The notes under the pieces: model-generated | What the model was told of the DNA's origin: nothing | The model's database searches: none | The model's input: only the letters and a program-made list of their open reading frames with translations | Assembly: GCA_000332255.1 (NCBI GenBank) | Contig: KB235926.1 | Coordinates: 4,674,359-4,729,429 of the forward strand | Length of the DNA: 55,071 nucleotides | DNA from: a cyanobacterium PCC 7702 | Lineage (GTDB): Bacteria; Cyanobacteriota; Cyanobacteriia; Cyanobacteriales; Nostocaceae | Direction: 5' to 3' | Shown here: one piece after another, positions 28,172-36,942 of the stretch | How positions within the stretch are numbered: position 1 is the first letter of the stretch | How the letters are laid out: every line of letters begins with the position of its first letter | Position numbers and translations under genes: made by a program

Positions 28172-31100
28172 TGGAATCGTCCCAGAAATTTCAACACCTG
28201 TACAGATATATTGCCAAAATTCCTCTGTGGATACTGTTAACGATCCCCTTGCTCTTGCAACTTTTAGTCACTGCAGGAGTGATTGGTTATCTTTACTACC
28301 AAAATTGGCAACGGACAGCAAAGGAATGGGCAAATAAGTTCAGCGAGGAAGTGGGCGATCGCGTGGAGTCCCACATTATTAATTACTTAGAAACTCCCCA
28401 ACTCATTAACCGCCTTAATGCCAACGCCATCCGCCTCGGTCAGTTGAATATTAAGGATCAGAAAAGTTTAGAACGCCATTTTTTAAAGCAAATTCAAACT
28501 TTTGATGCCATCGGCAGGATTCATTTTAGCAATCCCCAAGGAGGATACATTTCTGCTGGAAATGATGAACGTGGTTTTTCAGTTGCATTCACAGACAACT
28601 TTGTCAAAGGTACTCTCCACGTCTACGGCGTAGATAGGCGAGGTCAACGGATAAAGCGATTACTAACTCAAAAAAATTACGACGCCACCCAACGTCCGTT
28701 TTATCAAAAAGCGATGCAAGCAGGTAAACCACTGTGGACTTCGGTATATGTTTATATTCCTGCACGTGTGGGTATGGGAATTGCCGCCAGCTACCCTCTT
28801 TACGATCGCTTGGGCCATCTCCAAGGCGTTCTCTCTTGCGACGTCACCCTGACAAAAATCAATCACTTTCTCAGCAATTTGCGAATTAGCAAGCAGGGAA
28901 AAATTTATATTCTCGACAGCAGCGGACATTTGGTAGCTTCGTCTTTTCAAGAGCAACCCTTTTTTACTAATGCTGATGGCAAAACAATTCAGCTCAAAGC
29001 AACTGCAAGCAAAGAACAATTAATTCGTTTGACAGCAGAGCGCATAGTCTCTGATTTGGGAAACTTAAGCAAGATTCACACCCCACAACAACTTCACTTT
29101 CGAGTCAAAGGCAAACACCTTTTTTTAAGGGTAAATCCCCTACAGCAGCGGTTCGGTCTTGACTGGTTTATTGTTACGGTATTGCCAGAATCTGATTTCA
29201 TGGTAGACATTGATAGAAATAACCAGCGCCTGCTGCTGTTGTGCGGACTCACCTCGTTATTATTAACCGGCACGGGAATTTTAACACTTTACTTTGTTGT
29301 GCAGCCTATTCGTCGCTTGCAGCAAGCAGCCAAGGCCATTAGCCAAGGACAGTGGCATTATCCCATTGCAACCGAAGGCGTTGCTGAAGTTGCGCAATTG
29401 GCGCGCGCCTTTGTACAAATGGCCCGACAGCTAGACACTTCATTTCAAGCTTTAAAAGCCAGCGAACAAAAATTTTTCACCCTTCTCAATCACGTTCCCA
29501 TTGGCATTATCGTTTTTGATGCGACTGGAAATCCTATTCTCATCAATCAAGTCGGCGAGGCGATTTTGGAACAAAAGTTAATTTCCCATGTTTCGCCGCA
29601 GGAATTTTCCCAAACCTATCGCCTTTATGTGGCAGGAACTAATCAATTTTATCCGGTAGAGAAACTACCGCAGCTATTTGCATTCGCTAGAGAAATCCTC
29701 TCAGTGGATGATATGGAAATTGAGGTAAATAACAGCCGCAAACTCCTAAAGATGAAATCAATTCCTGTTTTGGACCAGGATGGAAATGTTATCTATGCAA
29801 TCATCGCCTTTCAAGATATTACAGAGCAACGCCAAGCGGAAAAACTGCGAGAAGACTATGAACGAGAATTGGAACGCTGGGTAGCGGAAAAAACAAAAGC
29901 TTTGCAGCAGAGTGAGGAACGGTTTCGGCTAGCAGTAACCCACGCTCCAGACATGTTTGTCATTTACGATCGCGATCGCCGCTTTTTATACGTCAACGAA
30001 AAAGGGCTGGAGCGCACGGGATGGACCTTAGATCGCTTTCTTGGTCGCCGAGACGAAGATTTATTTCCACCAGAAGTTACCGCGGAGTATTTACCGCTGT
30101 TACAAAAAACTATAGCGACAAAGAAACTGCAAACCCAAGAATGCACTATCAAACTACCCGGACAGGAAGCTTTGACATTAATTGTCAAGTACGTACCTTT
30201 GTTAAACCCACAAGGTGAGATCGAGCAAATCCTGGGAATTACATTTGATATTACCACTCGCAAGCAGGCAGAAGAAGCTCTGCGCCAAAGCGAAGCTCGT
30301 TTGGCTACCCTTCAACAAGTAGCCCAAATAGGCAGTTGCGAATTCGATCTGCAAAGCCAAAAAATAACTTGCTCAGAAGCAACATTTTATCATTGGGGTT
30401 TAGATCCTGCCGGGGGCGAGCCAACCTACGCCCAACTTTTGCAAAAAGTGCATCCTGAAGATCGAGAAATTCTAGATTATTTCATCCAACAGGCTATTAG
30501 CCAGGGAATTCCCTACAGTTTAGACCTACGCATTCTGCGAGGGGATGGTTCAATTCGCTACCTTGATTGTCGAGGAGAACCTGTATTTGACAAAAGCCAA
30601 AATCGAGTCGTAAAAATTATCGGGACTTCATTAGATATAACCGAGCGCAAATGGGCAGAACAAGCCTTAGCCGAAAGTGAAGCTCTCAACCGAGCGATCG
30701 TCAACGCTCTACCCGATTTAATAATTCGCATGCATCGCAGTGGCACTTACTTGGATATCAAGCCCACCACAACCTTTCTGACTACAGCTTCACCTTTAGT
30801 AGCAGGAAAAAACTTAGAAGCTCTTTTTTCTTGTGCCGAATTAGCACACCAACGCCTCATCGCCACCGAAAATGCCCTCCAAACAGGAGAAATCCAGATT
30901 TACGAATTTTCCCTTTCCGTGCAAGGACAATCTCTTTGGCAAGAAGCGCGGGTCGTACCTCTCAATAATCAGGAAGTGTTGATTTTGATTCGCGATTTAA
31001 CAGAACGCAAACAAGCAGAACTTGCACTGCAAAACAGCGAACAGTTTTTACGCAGTATATGTGAAGGCATCGAAGCGGGCATATTTATCGTAGATGTACT

Positions 31101-32205
31101 GGAAAATGAAGAATTTCGCTACGTTGGCATCAATCCTGCTGCCGAGCGCATGTCAGGACTGGTGTCGTCCCAATTAAGGGGTAAGACTCCAGAACAGGTA
31201 TTTACACCAAAAACGGCATTGGCCTTGCGCGATCGCTACCGTCAATGCATTGCGGCCAAAGAGTGCATCACCTACGAAGAATGCTTGTTAATCAAGGGGA
31301 AACAAACTTGGTGGATGACCAGCCTTACTCCATTACAAGACAGCAACCAGCGCATCTATCGCCTGATCGGTACCTGTTTCAACATCGATGAACGCAAATA
31401 TCACGAAGATGCAGCACGACAACTGGCGGAACGAGAGCAATTGCTCAGAGCCATAACTCAACGCATCCACCAATCCCTCGATCTCGAACAAATACTGGCT
31501 ACAACCGTAAATGAAGTCCTGCACACACTTAATGTTGAACGAGCATTGATTTTCCACCTGCACGAGGACGGTTCCGGACAAGTAATTGAAGAGGTCGTGG
31601 TTCCCGGATACCCGGTTACTGCCAAAATGCTTTTGCCTGATGAAGCTTTTCCTCAAGATTGCTATAAATATTACTACCAGGGAAAACCCCGTATTGTTCC
31701 TGACGTGCACAAGGAAGATTGGAGCTTTTGTCTTGTAGAATTCATGCAAGAAATTGCAGTCAAATCTAAGATAGTTGCGCCCATTATTCAAAAGACCGAA
31801 AACTCCCAAACTAAAATTTGGGGTCTTTTAATTGTCCACGCTTGTTCCCATCCCCGTCAGTGGCAACAATCAGAAGCAGATTTTCTACAACAAATCAGCA
31901 ACCAATTAGCAATAGCGATCCAGCAAAGCCAACTTTATCAGCAAACGCGACAGCAAGCTCAGCGAGAGCACACCCTCAATCGGTTATTGCAAGCAATTCG
32001 CACTTCTTTTGATCTAGAAACAATCTTTTCGACAGCAGTTTCTGAAATCGGCTCTCTTTTAGAGGTAATGCGGGCGAATATTGTCCGTTACCTGCCAGAA
32101 ATGAAAGTCTGGCAAATAGTAGCAGGTTATGTCCAAAATCCAAATTTAAAAAGCGTGATCGGATTGGAAATAAGTGATATAATAATCCCATCGCTGAAAA
32201 ATTAA
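28168..32205 (+). CDS. Giant membrane histidine kinase, N-terminal part (gene broken by frameshift)
   Basis: This is the sensor half of one interrupted gene. It starts at ATG 28168, overlapping the previous TGA. Traced domains: TM helix (about 18-42), Cache-like extracytoplasmic sensor (45-345), TM helix (353-375), HAMP (376-430), five PAS domains beginning near residues 430, 580, 707, 835 and 955, GAF (about 1088-1260), and the start of a second GAF (from 1271). The frame ends at TAA 32203-32205 inside this second GAF. The GAF sequence resumes without loss in the next frame (NPIAEKLKRFEIVSITD, from about 32184), so a single missing base near 32180 explains the break. The intact protein would have about 1,856 residues. 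It is either a pseudogene or a sequencing error. Confidence 0.85.
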   Translation: MMESSQKFQHLYRYIAKIPLWILLTIPLLLQLLVTAGVIGYLYYQNWQRTAKEWANKFSEEVGDRVESHIINYLETPQLINRLNANAIRLGQLNIKDQKSLERHFLKQIQTFDAIGRIHFSNPQGGYISAGNDERGFSVAFTDNFVKGTLHVYGVDRRGQRIKRLLTQKNYDATQRPFYQKAMQAGKPLWTSVYVYIPARVGMGIAASYPLYDRLGHLQGVLSCDVTLTKINHFLSNLRISKQGKIYILDSSGHLVASSFQEQPFFTNADGKTIQLKATASKEQLIRLTAERIVSDLGNLSKIHTPQQLHFRVKGKHLFLRVNPLQQRFGLDWFIVTVLPESDFMVDIDRNNQRLLLLCGLTSLLLTGTGILTLYFVVQPIRRLQQAAKAISQGQWHYPIATEGVAEVAQLARAFVQMARQLDTSFQALKASEQKFFTLLNHVPIGIIVFDATGNPILINQVGEAILEQKLISHVSPQEFSQTYRLYVAGTNQFYPVEKLPQLFAFAREILSVDDMEIEVNNSRKLLKMKSIPVLDQDGNVIYAIIAFQDITEQRQAEKLREDYERELERWVAEKTKALQQSEERFRLAVTHAPDMFVIYDRDRRFLYVNEKGLERTGWTLDRFLGRRDEDLFPPEVTAEYLPLLQKTIATKKLQTQECTIKLPGQEALTLIVKYVPLLNPQGEIEQILGITFDITTRKQAEEALRQSEARLATLQQVAQIGSCEFDLQSQKITCSEATFYHWGLDPAGGEPTYAQLLQKVHPEDREILDYFIQQAISQGIPYSLDLRILRGDGSIRYLDCRGEPVFDKSQNRVVKIIGTSLDITERKWAEQALAESEALNRAIVNALPDLIIRMHRSGTYLDIKPTTTFLTTASPLVAGKNLEALFSCAELAHQRLIATENALQTGEIQIYEFSLSVQGQSLWQEARVVPLNNQEVLILIRDLTERKQAELALQNSEQFLRSICEGIEAGIFIVDVLENEEFRYVGINPAAERMSGLVSSQLRGKTPEQVFTPKTALALRDRYRQCIAAKECITYEECLLIKGKQTWWMTSLTPLQDSNQRIYRLIGTCFNIDERKYHEDAARQLAEREQLLRAITQRIHQSLDLEQILATTVNEVLHTLNVERALIFHLHEDGSGQVIEEVVVPGYPVTAKMLLPDEAFPQDCYKYYYQGKPRIVPDVHKEDWSFCLVEFMQEIAVKSKIVAPIIQKTENSQTKIWGLLIVHACSHPRQWQQSEADFLQQISNQLAIAIQQSQLYQQTRQQAQREHTLNRLLQAIRTSFDLETIFSTAVSEIGSLLEVMRANIVRYLPEMKVWQIVAGYVQNPNLKSVIGLEISDIIIPSLKN

Positions 32206-32336
32206 AACGGTTTGAAATTGTCAGCATCACTGATTCTGCACCCGCAGTTGCTTTACCCGTCAGGGTAGACCGCACTACTTTAACTTGTGAAGACGAAGTC
32301 AATCGCAATATTTATCAAATTTGTAGAGGAGCTTGG

Positions 32337-33719
32337 TTGTTGGTTCCGTTAAAAGTAGAACAGCAAATCTGGGGAAGTTTAGGTTTGATGAAACCCGCTC
32401 CTTATGCATGGCAGACTTTTGAAGTAGAATTGACGCTGGCAGTAGCAGATCAACTTGCGTTCGCTATTCAGCAAGCTCATTTGTACCATCAACTGCAAAA
32501 CGAATTGACCGAGCACAGACAAACAGAACAAGCTCTGCGCGAAAGCGAAGAGTTGGTTCGCAAGGCATTTGACAACGCGCCTATCGGCATTGCCTTGGTT
32601 TCGCTCAAGGGAAAATTTTTGAAAGTCAATCACTCTTTATGTGAAATTTTAGGATACAGCGAAAAAGAACTACTACAACTGTCGTTTGCAGATATTAGCC
32701 ATCCCGACGACTTCCAGCAAGATCTAGAGGGGAGACAGCGAATTTTGGCAGGTGAAATTCGTGTCTATCAAACAGAAACACGCTACTTCCACAAGCAAGG
32801 ATACATTCTCCAGGTGCTTTTGAGCATATCCCTAGTTAAAGATAGCAACAGAAAACCGCTTTACTTGATTGCTCAAATTTTAGATGTTAGCCATCGCTAC
32901 AAAGTCGATCGCATGAAAGATGAGTTCATTTCTATTGTCAGCCACGAACTGCGTACTCCATTAACAGCTATTCGCGGCTCTTTGGGAATTTTGGAAACTG
33001 GTGTTTTAGATAGCGATCCCGAACAAGCTAAAGAATTGTTGCAAATTGCACTCAACAACAGCGAACGCTTAGTGCGACTGGTAAATGATATTCTGGATTT
33101 AGAACGACTAGAGTCAGGCAAAGTCCAACTAGTGATGGAAAAGTGTACAATTGCCAATTTGCTCCAGCAGGCAATTGAAGCAGTACAAGCCCTAGCCAAG
33201 GAATCTAACATCACAGTTTCAGTGACATACCCCAATATTTACATTTGGGCAGCTGCCGATGCGATCGTGCAGACCTTGATAAACTTGTTAAGCAATGCAA
33301 TTAAATTTTCACCTGTTGGCAGTACGGTGTGGCTAAGTGCAGAAGTGATGGGAAATAAAAATACAGAGCTATCAATTCAAAAATTCACTGTTTCACCTGC
33401 GGAATCCATAACTTACAAGCCACCTGCTACTCCCGACCAAGAACTGCAGATAGACGCACCCAGTCCCACATCCCCTATTGTTTTGTTTGCCATTAAAGAC
33501 CAAGGACGCGGTATTCCCGCAGACAAGCTGGAAACCATTTTCGAACGGTTTAAACAGGTGGATGTTTCTGATTCTCGTCGCAAGGGGGGAACAGGATTGG
33601 GACTAGCAATCTGTAAAAGCATTGTCAAACAGCATGGCGGACACATTTGGGCAGAAAGCATCCTGGGAGTAGGAAGTACATTCTATTTTACATTGCCAGT
33701 TACAAGGAAACAGGCATGA
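32337..33719 (+). CDS. Giant histidine kinase, C-terminal catalytic part (downstream of frameshift)
   Basis: This frame is open from 32178 and has its first possible start at TTG 32337, but it is really the continuation of the 28168 gene. It contains the end of the second GAF domain, a sixth PAS domain (from SEELVRKAFDNAPIGIALVS), HisKA with the phospho-His in FISIVSHELRTPLTAIRGS, and a full HATPase: LINLLSNAIKFSP, KDQGRGIP, GTGLGLAICKSIV. The catalytic half is intact, so an independently translated fragment could still act as a cytoplasmic kinase. The stop TGA (33717-33719) overlaps the next gene's ATG. The kinase presumably phosphorylates the flanking receivers, as inferred from gene order. 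Confidence 0.85.
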   Translation: MLVPLKVEQQIWGSLGLMKPAPYAWQTFEVELTLAVADQLAFAIQQAHLYHQLQNELTEHRQTEQALRESEELVRKAFDNAPIGIALVSLKGKFLKVNHSLCEILGYSEKELLQLSFADISHPDDFQQDLEGRQRILAGEIRVYQTETRYFHKQGYILQVLLSISLVKDSNRKPLYLIAQILDVSHRYKVDRMKDEFISIVSHELRTPLTAIRGSLGILETGVLDSDPEQAKELLQIALNNSERLVRLVNDILDLERLESGKVQLVMEKCTIANLLQQAIEAVQALAKESNITVSVTYPNIYIWAAADAIVQTLINLLSNAIKFSPVGSTVWLSAEVMGNKNTELSIQKFTVSPAESITYKPPATPDQELQIDAPSPTSPIVLFAIKDQGRGIPADKLETIFERFKQVDVSDSRRKGGTGLGLAICKSIVKQHGGHIWAESILGVGSTFYFTLPVTRKQA

Positions 33720-34087
33720 ACAAACGCATCCTGGTTGTAGATGACGAAAAAGATATCCGCAGAGTTGTTCAAATCTCCCTAGAAAAGTTTGCTGGTTGGC
33801 AAACTATCATGGCTGAATCAGGACAAGAAGGACTGCTCAAAGCCAAGAGCGAAACTTTAGACGCCATACTTTTGGATGTGTCTATGCCTGATATGGATGG
33901 ATTTCAGTTTTTTGAACAACTTCAGGCTGATGCCAACACGCGCTCGATTCCAGTGGTACTGCTAACAGCAAAAGTTTTGCCGAGCGATCGCCAACGCTTT
34001 GCACAAATGGCTGTTGCTGGCGTAATTTCTAAGCCCTTCGATCCCATGACTTTTTGGAAACAATTAGCGGAAACTTTAAGATGGTAG
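33716..34087 (+). CDS. Single-domain response regulator (CheY-like)
   Basis: 123 aa from ATG 33716; the frame continues upstream into the kinase, but this ATG overlaps the kinase stop as ATGA and begins directly with the fold (MNKRILVVDDEKD). A receiver only, with the acidic pair in VVDDE, the phospho-acceptor Asp in AILLDVSMPDMDGF, the Thr in VVLLTAK and the Lys in ISKPFDP. There is no output domain, so it probably works as a phosphate shuttle to the HPt of the 25751 protein or as a diffusible effector (inference). Confidence 0.93.
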   Translation: MNKRILVVDDEKDIRRVVQISLEKFAGWQTIMAESGQEGLLKAKSETLDAILLDVSMPDMDGFQFFEQLQADANTRSIPVVLLTAKVLPSDRQRFAQMAVAGVISKPFDPMTFWKQLAETLRW

Positions 34088-34509
34088 CTCGGTCGTTCCC
34101 ACAGTTAGTGTTGCAACGCGAATCTCCTCCTACTTCTATAACTTCATTTTCTGCGTCTGTGACAGCGTTAACTCCGCCAAAAAACAGGTTTTTTCCTGCC
34201 AGAAAATTGCGATCGTACCCTCAGCAAGTGACAAATTCTCTACATCTTGAAAACCCGGTTCGAGATGAAAAACATTATCTTCCCAATGACATCGCGGACT
34301 TTCTACTGCTTCTATATAAGAGCATTTTCCAATCAATTAAATTTGAAATTACTTGCAAAAATCACATTCGTATACATTGAATGACTCTGATTTAAGGTAT
34401 AGCAAAGACGATATTTTGCAAAGTATCAGCCATGAACAATATTTGAAAGATAAGCGAAGCTTAGTCAGTACAGATAACACTCCGATTTCTACAATGTGGG
34501 GTGACTGTG
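34088..34509. other. Spacer with possible gene debris before the transposase remnant
   Basis: 420 bp without an intact gene. On the minus strand, 34136-34336 reads a protein-like 66-codon frame (HWEDNVFHLEPGFQDVENL and FWQEKTCFLAEL) with only a TTG start and no ribosome site. It may be a remnant. No family is recognised and no repeat or RNA gene is seen. Confidence 0.4.
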
Positions 34510-35172
34510 TGATACCAACATTAGCCGTCGTCATTTACAAATATTCCTGCAATCGAATAAGTTGAGTGTAGTGCTACTATGGTTTCCCATCATTGAAGAA
34601 ATTTTATCACGCTTATTTCAACCTCGGTCACAATTGATTATTGCCCTGAATAGAACCCAATGTAAAGATAATAATATTTTGATGGTGAGTGTGATTTATC
34701 AAAAAAGGGCATTCCTATTCCAAGAACAACAAAAAGTATTGCGCCCGGTAATTTGGTTATTGAAGCATTATCAATTAATCGTCATTGGGGATAGGGAATT
34801 GCATGGTGTAGAACTGGGTAATTGGTTACACCGTCAGGGGTTTAAATTTCTCTTTGAGCAAAAAAAGAATACTACATTATTTAGAGAAAAAATGTAAAAA
34901 TTTCAGCTCCTAAATTCAATTCCAATCTATCCGGGAGGTCCCAGATTTAATCAAAAGTTAATCTTGCACAAAATAAAGGTTTTGATCGTTATAATTTAGC
35001 TGTCTATTGGAAACGCAAATATGGCGGTAAGCAAGAACCAAAACCTTGGCATTTATCCACCAATCTGTCAGATGTATCAGCAATTATGAGAATCTATTAT
35101 CAACGTTTTGGGATAGAAGCTATGTTGAAAGACTGTCAAACTGGAGATTATAATTTGGAAGGCTACTATGTG
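34510..35172 (+). pseudogene. Decayed IS4-family transposase
   Basis: The translation gives transposase pieces in two frames. The first (to the stop at 34895-34897) has ISRRHLQIFLQ, IIALNRTQCKDNNILMVSVIYQKRA and LIVIGDRELHGVELGNWL, matching the DDE core (DRTxW...N and V.GDREF...L..WL) of IS4 transposases. The second, from about 34972, has FDRYNLAVYWKRKYGGKQEPKPWHLSTNL and YYQRFGIEAMLKDCQTGDYNLEG, the YREK-like C-terminal region. A frameshift separates the two. The N terminus is missing, and the C terminus is cut at NLEG, where the sequence runs into the end of argJ. The Trp of DRTQW has become Cys. No terminal inverted repeats were found. It is inactive. Confidence 0.88.
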
Positions 35173-36407
35173 GTGTATTCGGCGTTAATTTTCACGTAGT
35201 CGTAACTCAAGTCGCAACCCCAAGCTGTGGCTGAACCATGACCGTCGCCGACACTTACGCAAATAAGTACAGTATCTTCTCTGAGATAAGCACCCGCTGC
35301 TGCTTTTTTGAGGTATTCGTTGGCGGCGGCGCGATCGAACGGTAAAGGTTGTCCGTTTTCCATCATGACAAAATCGCCTAGTTGAATTCTCAGGTTTCCT
35401 TGTTCGAAGGGAACACCAGCACGTCCTGTAGCGGCGGCGATGCGTCCCCAGTTAGGATCGCGCCCAAAAACTGCAGATTTCACTAAAGAAGAACCAGCGA
35501 TGGTTTTGGCAATTTGACGCGCAGCTTGTTCGTCTGGAGCTCCCGTCACTTGTACTTCTATCAAACAAGTTGCGCCTTCGCCGTCCCGAGCGATCGCTTT
35601 GGCTAGATGTTGGCAAACCGCTGTGAGCATCGCTTCTAATTTTTTTGCTTCCTCTCCGACTTCCATGATGGCGGGTGTGCGGGATTGACCGTTAGCAAGG
35701 GCGATCAAGCTATCGTTGGTACTGGTATCGCCATCAACAGTGATAGAATTAAAGCTTCGTTGTGCAGCTCGAGTTAACATTTCTTGCCACAGGTGCGGGG
35801 AAACTGCAGCATCGCAGGTAATAAATGCCAGCATTGTAGCCATGTTTGGATGAATCATTCCAGAACCTTTGGCAATACCTCCCATGCGCACCGGGCGATC
35901 GCCTATTGTTGTTTCCAAAGCAATTGATTTTGGAACTAAATCCGTAGTGAGAATGGCATTGGCAGCAGCATCAGAACCGGTTTCAGAAAGGGCGGCTACT
36001 AGTTGAGGAATTGCTGCTTTGAGTTTTTGTAGCGGAATGCGCTCTCCTATGACTCCTGTGGAAGCCAAAAGCACGGATTCGCTCTTGATATTCAAGGCGT
36101 GGGCTATTGCCATTGCTGATTCTAAAGCGTCTAACCAGCCTTGGCTACCTGTGGCGGCGTTTGCCTGTCCAGCATTGCAGAGAATAGCACGAGCAGTGGG
36201 TTTGGTTTGTAAGCGCTGGCGACAATAATCGACGCAGGCTGCTCTGACGTAACTGGTGGTGAATACTCCTGCAGCGATCGCCTCTACATCTGATAATATC
36301 AACGCTAAATCTGCTAGTCCGGAAGGCTTTAGTCCTGCTTTGATACCAGCTGCTTTGTATCCTCTTGGCGCTGTTACACCACCAGTAATTTCGTGCCAAT
36401 CTACCAT
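35166..36407 (-). CDS. argJ: Bifunctional glutamate N-acetyltransferase / N-acetylglutamate synthase
   Basis: 413 aa ArgJ. GGVTAPRGYKAAGIKAGLK opens the protein. The self-cleavage site with nucleophilic Thr is HPNMATMLAFITCDA; the enzyme splits before the Thr into two chains. TVDGDTSTNDS and FGRDPNWGRI are further family marks. It recycles the acetyl group in arginine synthesis by moving it from acetylornithine to glutamate, and possibly makes acetylglutamate from acetyl-CoA. The C terminus (VKINAEYTT) is the usual ArgJ end, so the gene is intact although its stop overlaps the transposase remnant on the other strand. Confidence 0.97.
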   Translation of the reverse strand: MVDWHEITGGVTAPRGYKAAGIKAGLKPSGLADLALILSDVEAIAAGVFTTSYVRAACVDYCRQRLQTKPTARAILCNAGQANAATGSQGWLDALESAMAIAHALNIKSESVLLASTGVIGERIPLQKLKAAIPQLVAALSETGSDAAANAILTTDLVPKSIALETTIGDRPVRMGGIAKGSGMIHPNMATMLAFITCDAAVSPHLWQEMLTRAAQRSFNSITVDGDTSTNDSLIALANGQSRTPAIMEVGEEAKKLEAMLTAVCQHLAKAIARDGEGATCLIEVQVTGAPDEQAARQIAKTIAGSSLVKSAVFGRDPNWGRIAAATGRAGVPFEQGNLRIQLGDFVMMENGQPLPFDRAAANEYLKKAAAGAYLREDTVLICVSVGDGHGSATAWGCDLSYDYVKINAEYTT

Positions 36408-36546
36408 TACTTTACCCCTACAGCTATTGCTCTGCTGACTGGCGATTATACCAAGTATGGGTGTTCAGTCTGAGTTGCTAAGTTGAAAGTCTACACACTT
36501 TGTTTTTATGTGTTTAAATTATGTTGTAATTCTATTCACAAATATA

Positions 36547-36599
36547 GAAAAAAGAGAGCCACTTGGGCAGCTCTCCAGATCATCAGGGTGCATCTACGT
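36547..36599 (-). ncRNA. Candidate ~53-nt small RNA between gatB and argJ
   Basis: A complete minimal transcription unit is visible on the minus strand. A -35 TTGCCC (36632-36627) and a perfect -10 TATAAT (36610-36605) are 16 bp apart. About 6 nt later comes a predicted start near 36599, then about 23 nt that appear unstructured. It ends in the stem-loop GAGAGC (36575-36570) / GCTCTC (36559-36554) followed by TTTTTT (36553-36548), a classical intrinsic terminator. The length fits short cyanobacterial sRNAs, but the Yfr1 core motif is absent. It could also be the terminator of a long gatB 3' UTR. Confidence 0.5.
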
Positions 36600-36604
36600 A
36601 GCAA

Positions 36605-36632
36605 ATTATATCATTTTAGATATGTGGGGCAA
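36605..36632 (-). promoter_or_regulatory. Sigma-70-like promoter of the candidate sRNA
   Basis: TTGCCC and TATAAT on the minus strand with 16 bp between them. The -35 box sits inside a small GGGG-TATTG-CCCC hairpin sequence, which could be an operator. Confidence 0.45.
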
Positions 36633-36743
36633 TACCCCTTGATTGATTTTTTTAATCTATTTCTGACCAACTACGTAAAAGCACGATGACAACTTACTTT
36701 GTTGGAAATTGTAACTTTAATTTCTCCTACCTAAATTAATAAC

Positions 36744-36908
36744 ATGAGTAGCAAATTATTACCAACAAAGAGAACCAAATTATACGAATTCTTAAAAAGA
36801 GAACTGCACGGTGTTTGTAGCCAGCCCGATGTTTGCAGTTATTTAGCAGAGAAACAAATGTCAACAAACCATTACAAAATTCTAGGAACGCAGAATCTTC
36901 GAGTGTGA
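36744..36908 (+). CDS. Possible small protein, 54 aa
   Basis: A complete frame from ATG 36744 to TGA 36906-36908 encodes a basic, mostly helical peptide (start MSSKLLPTKRTKLYEFLKRE, end NHYKILGTQNLRV) with two Cys in VCSQPDVCSY. Its amino-acid content is more protein-like than that of random AT-rich spacer. However, no Shine-Dalgarno sequence is visible, and its end overlaps the gatB terminator hairpin. No family is recognised. Confidence 0.3.
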   Translation: MSSKLLPTKRTKLYEFLKRELHGVCSQPDVCSYLAEKQMSTNHYKILGTQNLRV

Positions 36909-36919
36909 GTTCTGCGTTC
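36886..36919 (-). terminator. Hairpin downstream of gatB
   Basis: GAACGCAGAA (36886-36895) and TTCTGCGTTC (36910-36919) form a perfect 10-bp stem with a 14-nt loop, 24 bp after the gatB stop. The flank on the minus strand is only weakly T-rich (CTAGAATTTTG), so termination is likely but not textbook. Confidence 0.6.
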
Positions 36920-36942
36920 TTAGCTTTACCGATTCGTTGGCT

